64,000 bases of DNA from Pseudoxanthomonas japonensis (GTDB taxonomy: Bacteria; Pseudomonadota; Gammaproteobacteria; Xanthomonadales; Xanthomonadaceae). The notes under the pieces are model-generated. The model was given only the letters and a program-made list of their open reading frames with translations. It had not been told where the DNA came from and did no database searches. Shown here one piece after another: positions 1 through 7,207 of this stretch (position 1 is the stretch's first letter; every line of letters begins with the position of its first letter). Location of the stretch: contig NZ_PDWW01000009.1 of assembly GCF_010093445.1 (NCBI RefSeq), positions 50,216 to 114,215 on the forward strand, read 5' to 3'. A program made the translations under genes and the position numbers.

Positions 1-325
1 GATGAGGGGCCGCTGTTCGCGAGAAGTAAAAGCAACTCGCTGCGCTCGCTCCCCCTCACCTGCCCTCCGGGCATCCTCTCCCCGCAGGCGGGGAGAGGCG
101 TAAAGCCGGTCCCTCTTTCTTTCCCTTCTCCCCGCAAGCGGGGAGAATGTGGCCGGAGGCCGGATGAGGGGCCGCTGTTCGCGAGAAGCAAAAGCAACTC
201 GCTACGCTCGCTCCCCCTCACCTGCCCTCCGGGCATCCTCTCCCCGCAGGCGGGGAGAGGCGTAAAGCCGGTCCCTCTTTCTTTTCCTCTCCCCTGCAAT
301 GGGGGAGAGGAACAAAGCGCGTTCC
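1..325. repeat. Gene-free left edge: tandem 162-bp repeat with GC-rich hairpins
   Basis: No gene is visible here. About 123 bases starting at position 1 recur almost exactly from position 163, a direct repeat with period 162. Each copy holds a palindrome (CCTCTCCCC, 6-base loop, GGGGAGAGG); a related one (TTCTCCCCGC/GCGGGGAGAA) lies between the copies, and a third (CCTCTCCC/GGGAGAGG) lies at about 285-310, just past the stop codon of the ribonucleotide reductase. None is followed by a T-run in either direction, so they are not obvious intrinsic terminators. The motif resembles dispersed intergenic repeats common in Xanthomonadaceae. The array may continue beyond the window. Confidence 0.8.
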
Positions 326-2476
326 TCAGAACTTGCCGTAATACCCTTCCTTCAACGCGTCGAACAGGTTGGCGGCGGTGTGCATTTCTCCGTCGTACTC
401 GATCTGCTCGTTGCCCTTCACCTCGATGACGTTGCCGTCTTCCAGCTCGAAGCGGTAGGTGGTGTTCTCCAGGTCGGCTTCCTTCACCAGCACGCCCTGG
501 AAGGCGGCCGGGTTGAAGCGGAACGTGGTGCAGCCCTTCAGGCCCTGCTGGTGGGCGTAGCGGTAGATGTCCTTGAACTGCTCGTACGGGTAGTCCGTGG
601 GCACGTTGGCGGTCTTGGAGATGGAGCTGTCCACCCACTTCTGCGCGGCGGCCTGCACGTCGACGTGCTCCTTGGGGGAGATGTCGTCGGCGGCGATGAA
701 GTACTCCGGCAGTTTGGCGTCCGGGTCGTCGGAGAACGGCATGGCCTTGCCGTTGACCAGCTCGCGGTAGGCCAGCAGCTCGTAGGAATAGACGTCGACC
801 TTTTCCTTGGACTTCTTGCCTTCGCGGATCACGTTGCGGCTGTAGTGGTGCGCGAACGAGGGCTCGATGCCGTTGGAGGCGTTGTTGGCCAGCGACAGGC
901 TGATGGTGCCGGTCGGGGCGATCGAGCTGTGGTGGGTGAAGCGGCTGCCGACTTCGGCCAGCTCATCGACCAGCTCCGGCGCCACGGTGGCCACGCGCTG
1001 CATGTAGCGGCTGTACTTGGCGTGCAGCACCTTGCCGGGGATCTCCTGGCCGACCTTCCAGCCGTCGGTCGCCATTTCCGGGCGCTGGCGCAGCATGGCG
1101 GCGGTGACGGCGAAGCGCTCTTCCATGATCGGGGCGGCGCCCTTCTCCTTGGCCAGCGCCAGGCCCATTTCCCAGCCGGCCACGGCCATCTCGCGGGCGA
1201 TCGCCTCGGTGAACTCGCAGGACGCGGCGCTGCCGTACTTGTGCTTGAGCATGGTCAGCGTGCTGCCCAGGCCCAGGAAGCCCATGCCGTGGCGGCGCTT
1301 GCGCAGGATTTCCTGGCGCTGCTGTTCCAGCGGCAGGCCGTTCACTTCGACCACGTTGTCGAGCATGCGGGTGAACACGCGCACGACTTCCTTGTATTCC
1401 TCCCAGTCGAAGCGCGCCTGGTCGGTGAAGGGGTCGCGCACGAAGGTGGTCAGGTTGACCGAGCCCAGCAGGCAGGCGCCGTACGGCGGCAGCGGCTGCT
1501 CGCCGCACGGGTTGGTCGCGCGGATCGTCTCGCACCACCAGTTGTTGTTCATCTCGTTGACGCGGTCGATCAGGATGAAGCCCGGCTCGGCGTAGTCGTA
1601 CGTCGAGACCATGATCATGTCCCACAGGTGGCGGGCACGGATGTGGCCGTAGATCTTGCAGGCCACCAGGCCGTCTTCGCGGACGATGTAGTTCTTGTGG
1701 GTGGGCCACTCGCGCCAGACGACCTGGGCGGCGTCCTCGACGTCGATGTCGCCCTTCTCCTTGACGTTCACCGGGAACACCAGCGGCCAGTCGGCGTCGG
1801 TGTCGACCGCTTCCATGAAGCCGTCGGTGATCAGCAGCGACAGGTTGAACTGGCGCAGGCGGCCGTCTTCGCGCTTGGCGCGGATGAAGTCCTTGACGTC
1901 CGGGTGGGAGATTTCGAACGTGCCCATCTGCGCGCCGCGGCGGCCGCCGGCGGAGGACACGGTGAAGCACATCTTGTCGTAGATATCCATGAAGGACATC
2001 GGGCCGGAGGTGTACGCGCCGGCGCCAGCGACGAAGGCGCCCTTCGGGCGCAGCGTGCTGAATTCGTAGCCGATGCCGCAGCCGGCCTTCAGGGTCAGGC
2101 CGGCTTCGTGGACCTTGTCCAGGATGCCGTCCATCGAGTCCTCGATGGTGCCGGAGACGGTGCAGTTGATGGTGCTGGTGGCCGGCTTGTGCTGCTGGGC
2201 GCCGGCGTTGGAGGTGATGCGGCCGGCCGGGATGGCGCCGCGGCGCAGCGCCCACACGAAGCGCTCGTACCAGTAGGCGCGCTTCTCGGGGGTGGCTTCC
2301 GCGTCGGCCAGGGCGCGGGCCACGCGCTGGTAGGTGCCGTCGATGTCGGCGTCGAGAGCCTCGCCCTGCTTGGTCTTCAGGCGGTACTTCTTGTCCCAGA
2401 TGTCCTGGGACGCCGGCTGCATGGGGACCAGGGTGGGCTGTTCCGTCTTGATCGCCTCGAGGCGCACCGTACTCAT
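326..2476 (-). CDS. nrdJ: Adenosylcobalamin-dependent (class II) ribonucleoside-diphosphate reductase
   Basis: Reduces ribonucleoside diphosphates to deoxyribonucleotides with an adenosylcobalamin-generated thiyl radical, independent of oxygen. The 716-residue product carries the class II active-site run NPCGE (N322, C324 as thiyl radical, E326) and the presumed redox pair C105 (STINC) and C335, with the family's 11-residue spacing between C324 and C335. The frame stays open for 101 more codons upstream, to a GTG near the predicted transcription start. I chose the ATG at 2476 because AGGAG lies about 12 bases before it and the upstream residues are low-complexity. No C-terminal CxxC pair for re-reduction is present, so a partner subunit (as in the split NrdJa/NrdJb of Pseudomonas) may be needed; none is visible between the stop codon and the window edge. 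Confidence 0.95.
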   Translation of the reverse strand: MSTVRLEAIKTEQPTLVPMQPASQDIWDKKYRLKTKQGEALDADIDGTYQRVARALADAEATPEKRAYWYERFVWALRRGAIPAGRITSNAGAQQHKPATSTINCTVSGTIEDSMDGILDKVHEAGLTLKAGCGIGYEFSTLRPKGAFVAGAGAYTSGPMSFMDIYDKMCFTVSSAGGRRGAQMGTFEISHPDVKDFIRAKREDGRLRQFNLSLLITDGFMEAVDTDADWPLVFPVNVKEKGDIDVEDAAQVVWREWPTHKNYIVREDGLVACKIYGHIRARHLWDMIMVSTYDYAEPGFILIDRVNEMNNNWWCETIRATNPCGEQPLPPYGACLLGSVNLTTFVRDPFTDQARFDWEEYKEVVRVFTRMLDNVVEVNGLPLEQQRQEILRKRRHGMGFLGLGSTLTMLKHKYGSAASCEFTEAIAREMAVAGWEMGLALAKEKGAAPIMEERFAVTAAMLRQRPEMATDGWKVGQEIPGKVLHAKYSRYMQRVATVAPELVDELAEVGSRFTHHSSIAPTGTISLSLANNASNGIEPSFAHHYSRNVIREGKKSKEKVDVYSYELLAYRELVNGKAMPFSDDPDAKLPEYFIAADDISPKEHVDVQAAAQKWVDSSISKTANVPTDYPYEQFKDIYRYAHQQGLKGCTTFRFNPAAFQGVLVKEADLENTTYRFELEDGNVIEVKGNEQIEYDGEMHTAANLFDALKEGYYGKF

Positions 2477-2783
2477 GGTTGTCTTGTTCTCCTGAACGAC
2501 TGGAACGTCATTGACTGTGGTGGCGGGCGAGCCGTGGCCCACCCCGGTACTCATTGCGGTGCCGGACGACGGAGACGACACCGCGCGCGGCCGCACGACG
2601 TGCGCCACACCGGTTGCCGATTTGTGGACGTGGACCCTGCCGATGCCGTGGTGCCCACTGCTTCCCTCGCCCTCATGCGCCAATCCCCAAAGGCGCCCGA
2701 TTTCCCAAGGCGTGTTGCCCGAAAAAACACCAGCACTTGGGTCCGCTTCGTGCTGGACCGCAACATCTTGTGTCAGCACGAAG
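2477..2783 (-). promoter_or_regulatory. Long structured nrdJ leader with competing hairpins
   Basis: From the predicted start at about 2782 the minus-strand RNA holds three related segments. A (2783-2774, CTTCGTGCTG) pairs perfectly over 10 bp with B (2755-2746, CAGCACGAAG). The last part of B with the base before it (CCAGCAC, 2756-2750) also pairs over 7 bp with C (2737-2731, GTGCTGG), which is followed by TGTTTTTT. A:B and B:C exclude each other and B:C looks like an intrinsic terminator, so this may be an attenuator. The rest of the roughly 300-nt leader runs to an AGGAG site before the ATG. I could not find a cobalamin-riboswitch B12 box in it. The DNA repeats also coincide with candidate NrdR boxes, so a DNA-level explanation is equally possible. 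Confidence 0.5.
2727..2773 (-). promoter_or_regulatory. Pair of candidate NrdR boxes
   Basis: Two 16-bp sites start 31 bp apart, the spacing typical of paired NrdR boxes: 2773-2758 (ACACAAGATGTTGCGG) and 2742-2727 (ACCCAAGTGCTGGTGT). Their half-sites resemble the consensus half ACACWATA at 5 to 7 of 8 positions. They lie just downstream of the predicted promoter. NrdR is the ATP/dATP-sensing repressor of ribonucleotide reductase genes in many bacteria. Matching was by eye. Confidence 0.45.
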
Positions 2784-2788
2784 TGGCA

Positions 2789-2817
2789 AAACTACGCCCG
2801 GGGGTGCCCCCTGTCAA
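2789..2817 (-). promoter_or_regulatory. Predicted sigma-70 promoter of nrdJ
   Basis: On the minus strand TTGACA (2817-2812) and TAGTTT (2794-2789) are separated by exactly 17 bp, predicting a transcription start near 2782. The -35 is a perfect consensus match. It fixes the 5' end of the long nrdJ leader. Confidence 0.6.
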
Positions 2818-3000
2818 CCGGATTGACATGACATTTGCATGGCAGCGACCCCACCGTCCGTCATCACGCGGCGAACCGCGACGGACGGTCGCAACCGGTG
2901 AACTTCATTGCAGGTTTAGGGGTCGGTCAGCAGACTCATTCAGGTTCGCGGGCGGCGCCGCCGGCCCGCTCCCTCCTTCGCAACGAGCTGCCGACCGACC
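2818..3000 (+). promoter_or_regulatory. Upstream region of the Do protease: inverted repeat and possible sigma-E promoter
   Basis: An 8-bp perfect inverted repeat CCGTCCGT (2854-2861) / ACGGACGG (2881-2888) sits between the divergent nrdJ and protease genes. Downstream, GAACTT at 2900-2905 followed after 17 bp by TCGGTCA (2923-2929) loosely resembles an extracytoplasmic sigma-E promoter (GGAACTT, about 16 bp, TCTRA). Do-family protease genes are classic sigma-E targets, so this is plausible but weak by sequence alone. Confidence 0.3.
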
Positions 3001-4482
3001 ATGAAGAAAACGCTGCGCCCGTTCCCCACCCTGCTTGCCCTGTCCGCCGCCGCCGCGTTCGGCGGGTTCGCCGCCACCGGCCTCAACGACCTCTTCCAGA
3101 AACCCGCCCAGGCCGCGCCCAACGCCGCCGCCGCGGTCCCGACCGTCGCCGCCCTGCCCACCGCCGTGGACGGCCAGGTGCTGCCGTCGCTGGCGCCGAT
3201 GCTCAAGCGCGTGACCCCGGCGGTGGTCAGCGTGTACAGCCGCCAGACCGTGCGCGTGGCCAGCCCGCTGGGGCCGTTCGGCGACGATCCGGTGTTCCGC
3301 CGCATCCTGGGCATTCCCGACATGCCGCGCGAACGCGTCGAACGCGCGCTGGGCTCGGGCGTGATCGTCGATGCGACGCGCGGCTACGTGCTGACCAACC
3401 ACCATGTGGTGGAGAACGCCGACGGCGTGTCGGTCACGTTGAACGACGGCCGCCAGGTGGAAGCCGAGTTCATCGGTTCGGACCCCGACACCGACGTGGC
3501 GCTGATCCGCATCCCGACCCAGGGCCTGACCGCGGTGCCGATGGCCAACAGCGACCAGCTGCAGGTCGGTGATTTCGTCGTCGCGATGGGCAACCCCTAC
3601 GGCCTGGGCCAGACCGTGACCTCGGGCATCGTGTCGGCGGTGGGACGCAGCGGCATTCCGGTGGCGGGCTACCAGAACTTCATCCAGACCGATGCGTCGA
3701 TCAATCCAGGCAATTCCGGCGGCGCGCTGGTCGACCTGCAGGGCCGGCTGGTCGGCATCAACACCGCCAGCTTCAACCCGCGCGGCAGCATGGCCGGCAA
3801 CATCGGCTTGGGCTTCGCGATCCCGATCAACATGGCGCGCGGCATCATGGACCAGCTGATCGCCAACAACGGCGTGGTCCGGCGCGGCACGTTCGGCGTG
3901 GAATCGCAGGACGTGGACGAGCGCACCGCGCGCGGCCTCGGGCTGGACGTGGCGCGCGGCGCGCTGATCACCCGCGTGTATCCGGGTTCGGCCGCGGCCA
4001 CCGCCGGCCTGCAGCCGGGCGACGTGGTGCTGTCGGCCAACGGCCAGCGCGTCGACAACCGCGCCGCCCTGCATAACTTCGAGGGCCTGCAACCGGTGGG
4101 CACGCAGGTGGCGCTGGACGTGCGCCGCGACGGCAAGCCGCTGCAGCTCAGCGTCGCGTTGAAGGAAGGCGTGCGCAACGCCGAGGGCGCGACGATCGAT
4201 GCGCGCCTGACCGGTGCCACGTTGAAGGAGCTGGACGAATCGGCGCGGCAGCAGCTGCGCAGCATGATCCGCGGTGCGCAGGGCGGCGTGCAGGTCGGCA
4301 ACGTGGTGCGCGACAGCCGTGCCTGGAACAGCGGCCTGCGGCCGGGCGACATCATCGTCGCCAGCAGCAGCGGCGAGTTCGGCGACCTGCCGGGCTTCCG
4401 CGCCAGCTTCGAACGCAAGCCTGCGCAGCTGGTGCTGAACATCCTTCGCGGACGCGGCACCGGTCGCCTGCTGATGCAGTGA
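3001..4482 (+). CDS. Do family (DegP/DegQ/MucD-like) periplasmic serine endopeptidase
   Basis: Envelope quality-control protease and chaperone that degrades misfolded periplasmic proteins. The 493-residue product starts with a signal-like segment (KKTLRPF, then a hydrophobic Ala/Leu stretch, cleavage expected after QAA near residue 39). The trypsin-like domain follows with catalytic H135 (TNHHVV), D165 (DPDTDVALI) and S239 (GNSGG). Two PDZ domains cover roughly 285-385 and 405-490; the second is shorter and less typical. Length and architecture match DegQ/MucD. It stands alone in orientation and is divergent from nrdJ. No strong Shine-Dalgarno precedes the ATG; I kept it because the signal peptide begins directly there. 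Confidence 0.93.
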   Translation: MKKTLRPFPTLLALSAAAAFGGFAATGLNDLFQKPAQAAPNAAAAVPTVAALPTAVDGQVLPSLAPMLKRVTPAVVSVYSRQTVRVASPLGPFGDDPVFRRILGIPDMPRERVERALGSGVIVDATRGYVLTNHHVVENADGVSVTLNDGRQVEAEFIGSDPDTDVALIRIPTQGLTAVPMANSDQLQVGDFVVAMGNPYGLGQTVTSGIVSAVGRSGIPVAGYQNFIQTDASINPGNSGGALVDLQGRLVGINTASFNPRGSMAGNIGLGFAIPINMARGIMDQLIANNGVVRRGTFGVESQDVDERTARGLGLDVARGALITRVYPGSAAATAGLQPGDVVLSANGQRVDNRAALHNFEGLQPVGTQVALDVRRDGKPLQLSVALKEGVRNAEGATIDARLTGATLKELDESARQQLRSMIRGAQGGVQVGNVVRDSRAWNSGLRPGDIIVASSSGEFGDLPGFRASFERKPAQLVLNILRGRGTGRLLMQ

Positions 4483-4492
4483 GGGAGATGAC

Positions 4493-4589
4493 GCGGGAAT
4501 GGGGAATGGGGAATGGATTCTTGCGTCCGCCGAAAGTCGCCGGACTTCCGGCGACGATATCGCCTCATTCCCCGTTCCCCATTCCCTGC
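4493..4589. repeat. Inverted GGGAAT-type arms without a gene
   Basis: Left arm 4493-4516 (repeats of GGGAATGG) and right arm 4566-4589 (CATTCCCC repeats) are near-perfect complements around a 49-bp core. The core itself contains the perfect hairpin GTCGCCGG-actt-CCGGCGAC (4536-4555). The element sits just after the Do protease stop codon. It has the same arm type as the repeats at 40572-40689 and 45603-46040. Confidence 0.8.
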
Positions 4590-4656
4590 TCCACCTAACA
4601 GCCCGTTCACTCCCGTGCATTAGAGTGACCGCATCCCCCGCCTGCAGGAGACACCC

Positions 4657-5025
4657 ATGAGCATGCCCACCAACACCGATGCCCTGAAGTCCAACCTCGG
4701 CGAAGCCGGATCGCACCTCGCCTCGGCCGCTGCCGCTGCCGGCGAAGCGATCAAGGGCGCGGCCAGCGCCGCCGGCGACGAACTGCGCCTGGGCAAGGCG
4801 AACATCAAGTCCGAGCTTGCCGACGGCGCGCTGTCCGGCCTGGCCGCGGCCGAAGCGGGCGGCGGCGCCGCCCGCGAGCAGGTCGATGCGCTGATGGACA
4901 AGGGCCGCGACCTGATCGACAGCGCCGCCGACCTGATCCGCGAGCGCCCGATCGCCTCGTTCGGCGTCGCCTTCGCCGCGGGCTGGATCATCGCCAAGCT
5001 GGCGCGCAGTGGCGGCGACAAGTAA
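4657..5025 (+). CDS. DUF883/ElaB-YqjD-like small membrane-anchored protein
   Basis: A 122-residue protein: an Ala/Gly-rich amphipathic region for about 90 residues, then a conserved-looking RERPIASFGVAFAAGWIIAKL tail, i.e. one C-terminal hydrophobic anchor. This matches the YqjD/ElaB/DUF883 pattern, whose E. coli members anchor ribosomes to the inner membrane in stationary phase. CAGGAG lies about 9 bases before the ATG. It is followed within 10 bp by a holin-like protein and a third small gene, the same order as yqjD-yqjE-yqjK, so the three probably form one operon. The exact role here is inferred from family only. Confidence 0.8.
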   Translation: MSMPTNTDALKSNLGEAGSHLASAAAAAGEAIKGAASAAGDELRLGKANIKSELADGALSGLAAAEAGGGAAREQVDALMDKGRDLIDSAADLIRERPIASFGVAFAAGWIIAKLARSGGDK

Positions 5026-5034
5026 GCCCGCCGC

Positions 5035-5508
5035 GTGAGCGACGCGCCCCGCGACACCGAGACGCCGCCACCGCCCGACCTCATCGACAGCCTGAAGGAG
5101 GTCGGTGAGGCTGGCCGTGCCGCGTACGGCTCGGCCAAGGACACCGGCCGCGCGATGCGCGCGCTGGTGTCGGCCGACTTCGGGCTGGCGCGCAGCGCCT
5201 TCGGCCGCGCGCTGGCCTGGGCCGGCGTGGCCATCGTGTTCGGCGCCTCGGCCTGGCTGCTGGTCACCGGCGCGCTGATCGCGCTGATGCAGCGCTTCGG
5301 TTTCTCCTGGCTGCAGTCGCTGTCGTTCGCGGCGCTGCTCAGCCTGGCGGTCGCCGCGCTGGCGGCCTGGAAGGTGGGGCGCTACTTCGACTACACCGGC
5401 ATGCACGCCACGCGCCGGCAGCTGTCGAAGCTGGGCCTGTTCGACGAGGACCGCGCGGACGAGGAAGATCCGCCGGCGCCGCCCCCCGCCGGCAACGGAG
5501 GCGCCTGA
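5035..5508 (+). CDS. Phage holin family / YqjE-like (DUF1469) membrane protein
   Basis: 157 residues with GTG start 9 bp after the preceding stop. A charged N-terminus (Asp/Pro/Glu-rich) is followed by two hydrophobic helices at roughly 63-85 and 93-115, then an acidic, proline-rich tail. This is the YqjE/actinobacterial phage-holin-3 family layout. The family is named for resemblance to holins, but these chromosomal copies accompany yqjD-type genes and are presumed inner-membrane stress proteins. The stop overlaps the next ATG by one base (TGATG), so translation is likely coupled. Confidence 0.78.
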   Translation: MSDAPRDTETPPPPDLIDSLKEVGEAGRAAYGSAKDTGRAMRALVSADFGLARSAFGRALAWAGVAIVFGASAWLLVTGALIALMQRFGFSWLQSLSFAALLSLAVAALAAWKVGRYFDYTGMHATRRQLSKLGLFDEDRADEEDPPAPPPAGNGGA

Positions 5509-5939
5509 TGCGTTTCGAGCAACTACAGCAGCACGTGGAGCGCGCGGAGAAGCGGGTGGAACTGCGTGGCGCGCAGACGTCGCTGTACTGGACCATCCTC
5601 AAGCAGACATGGAAGGACGGCTGGACGCCGGGCCGCATCGTCATCGCCGGCGTGGTCAGCGGCTTCCTGGCCGGGCGCGCCGAACCGCTGCGCGCGATGA
5701 ACGGCGCACGCTGGATGCAGATGTTCACCGCGGTCTCCAGCTTCGTGGCGAGCGCGCAGGCGGCGGCCGCGGCCGACACCGCCGAGCAGGCAGCCGATAC
5801 CGCGCAGGACATGCAGGAACAGGCCGAGGGCGTGCAGGCCGACGAGGAGCCGCTGGTGGACGAGGCCTTCGACCAGGACGACATCGTGGTCACCGCCCCG
5901 CGCCCGGCCGAAGCGGCGACGGAGCTGTCCGAGCGCTGA
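5508..5939 (+). CDS. Small protein of the yqjD-yqjE cluster, function unknown
   Basis: 143 residues. The N-terminal third is basic and helical (LQQHVERAEKRVELRG), the middle has one weak hydrophobic segment (GRIVIAGVVSGFLAG), and the C-terminal half is very acidic and Ala/Glu-rich. The start overlaps the previous stop by one base. Its position matches YqjK of E. coli, but I do not see enough similarity to claim that name. Likely a membrane-associated partner of the two upstream proteins. Confidence 0.7.
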   Translation: MRFEQLQQHVERAEKRVELRGAQTSLYWTILKQTWKDGWTPGRIVIAGVVSGFLAGRAEPLRAMNGARWMQMFTAVSSFVASAQAAAAADTAEQAADTAQDMQEQAEGVQADEEPLVDEAFDQDDIVVTAPRPAEAATELSER

Positions 5940-5950
5940 GGTCCAGCGTT

Positions 5951-6064
5951 GTGGGTGCGACGTAAGTCGCGAGCTCTTCATGTGGCCGTGTCCCGCCTAG
6001 CGCGCGGGTGAACGCACCACACGCCCGACCTTCCGCGCCCATCGCGACTCACGTCGCTCCCACA
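5951..6064. repeat. REP-like doublet (inverted pair)
   Basis: GTGGGTGCGACGTAAGTCGC begins at 5951 and its inverted mate (GCGACTCACGTCGCTCCCAC) ends near 6063. Each is itself a palindrome around CGACGTAAGTCG. The second copy lies inside an upstream open frame, which is one reason to start the AI-2E gene at the later ATG. Confidence 0.75.
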
Positions 6065-6109
6065 GGATTGCCGCCACAATCGCGCATCCTTCCAGGCGGC
6101 CACCTGCCC

Positions 6110-7207
6110 ATGAGCACACCCGCTCCACCCGACACACCGCCCGCCCCGGTCACGCCGCCGCCTTCACGCCCGCGCGCGTCGACGCCGCTGCTGGTGCTGG
6201 CCACGCTGGCCGTGGGCTACACGCTGTGGGCCGCGCAGGAAGTGCTACTGCCGGTGCTGCTGGCGATGTTCTTCGCCCTGGTCGGTAACCCGATCATCCG
6301 CGTGCTGCGGAAGCTCTACATCCCCCGCTTCGTCGGCGCGCTGATCGTGCTGGTGGGTGGCATGGCCGTGGCCGGGCTGCTGGCGCAGAAGATGCTGCCC
6401 TCGGCGATGGAATGGGCACAGCAGGCGCCGCGCGAGATGCGCCAGTTGGCGCCCAAGTTGCGCGAACTGACCAAGCCCGTGCAGGACGCCAACAAGGCCG
6501 CCGAGAACTTCGCCCGCGCCGCCGCCGGCAGCCAGACCGGACGGCAGCCGCAGATCGTGCAGGCCAGGCCGGACGACCCGTACGGCAAGCTGCTGGCCAC
6601 GCCGCGCGTGGTCGCCTCGCTGCTGGCGGTGGTGCTGCTGACGTTCTTCTTCATGGTCTACGGCGAGAACCTGCAGCGCAACGCGATCGCGCTGCTGCCC
6701 GGACGGCAGCAGAAGAAGTTCACCGTGGAGATCCTGCATTCGATCGAGCGCGAGGTGTCGCGCTACGTGCTGACCATCAGCATCATCAACACGGTGGTCG
6801 GCTTCGTGTTCGCAGGTGTGCTGTACCTGCTGGGCCTGCCGCTGGCCGAGGCGCTGCTGTGGGGCACGATGGCGGCGCTGCTGAACTTCGCGCCCTACGT
6901 GGGACCGTTGATCGGCATGGTGGCGATGCTGCTGGTGGGTTTCATCAGCTTCGAACAGCCGTTCCAGTCGCTGCTGCCGGCGATCGCGTATCTGGTGCTG
7001 CACACGATCGAGGGTCAGATCGTCACGCCGATCATCCTGGGCAGGCGGATGGCGCTGTCGCCGCTGATCCTGATCCTGGCGCTGATGCTGTTCGGCTGGT
7101 TGTGGGGAATCATCGGGTTGTTGCTGGCGGTGCCGCTGCTGGTGTGCGTGAAGCTGGTGCTGGCGCGGGTGGAAGGGATGGAAGGATGGGCACGGCTGCT
7201 GGAGTGA
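6110..7207 (+). CDS. AI-2E family transporter (PerM/TqsA-like)
   Basis: 365-residue inner-membrane protein with about eight hydrophobic segments in the family pattern: paired helices near the start (LVLATLAVGYTLW, VLLPVLLAMFFALVGNPIIR), a long polar loop at about 100-165, and a C-terminal helical block with GTMAALLNFAPYVGPLIG. Members export small molecules (TqsA affects AI-2 signalling; others are putative Na+/H+ antiporters), so the substrate here is unknown. The frame is open back to a GTG at 6008, but that part is encoded by a REP palindrome; the ATG at 6110 starts a normal Pro-rich N-terminus. Confidence 0.9.
   Translation: MSTPAPPDTPPAPVTPPPSRPRASTPLLVLATLAVGYTLWAAQEVLLPVLLAMFFALVGNPIIRVLRKLYIPRFVGALIVLVGGMAVAGLLAQKMLPSAMEWAQQAPREMRQLAPKLRELTKPVQDANKAAENFARAAAGSQTGRQPQIVQARPDDPYGKLLATPRVVASLLAVVLLTFFFMVYGENLQRNAIALLPGRQQKKFTVEILHSIEREVSRYVLTISIINTVVGFVFAGVLYLLGLPLAEALLWGTMAALLNFAPYVGPLIGMVAMLLVGFISFEQPFQSLLPAIAYLVLHTIEGQIVTPIILGRRMALSPLILILALMLFGWLWGIIGLLLAVPLLVCVKLVLARVEGMEGWARLLE

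Noticed and set aside
1..325. CRISPR-like appearance of repeated GC-rich units
   Set aside because: Only two long units with period 162 and no variable spacers; the repeats are palindromic intergenic elements.
2477..2779. N-terminal extension of nrdJ by 101 in-frame codons, starting at a GTG
   Set aside because: The GTG lies within three bases of the predicted transcription start, the extension is low-complexity, and a good ribosome site precedes the inner ATG at 2476.
2477..2782. Cobalamin riboswitch before nrdJ
   Set aside because: The leader is long enough and a B12 link would make sense, but I could not find the conserved B12 box or the characteristic core in it.
299..3004. Open frame of 901 codons on the plus strand opposite nrdJ
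   Set aside because: It is the antisense of a strongly conserved gene. Its translation is a Val/Gly/Arg/His-rich low-complexity string with no motif, as expected in high-GC DNA.
2905..5406. 833-codon minus-strand frame opposite the Do protease and small envelope genes
   Set aside because: Composition is Arg/Ala/Gln/His-rich without motifs; the plus-strand genes have signal peptide, catalytic triad and operon structure.
5035..5508. Holin annotation suggesting prophage remains
   Set aside because: The gene belongs to a yqjD-yqjE-like chromosomal cluster; no other phage gene is nearby.
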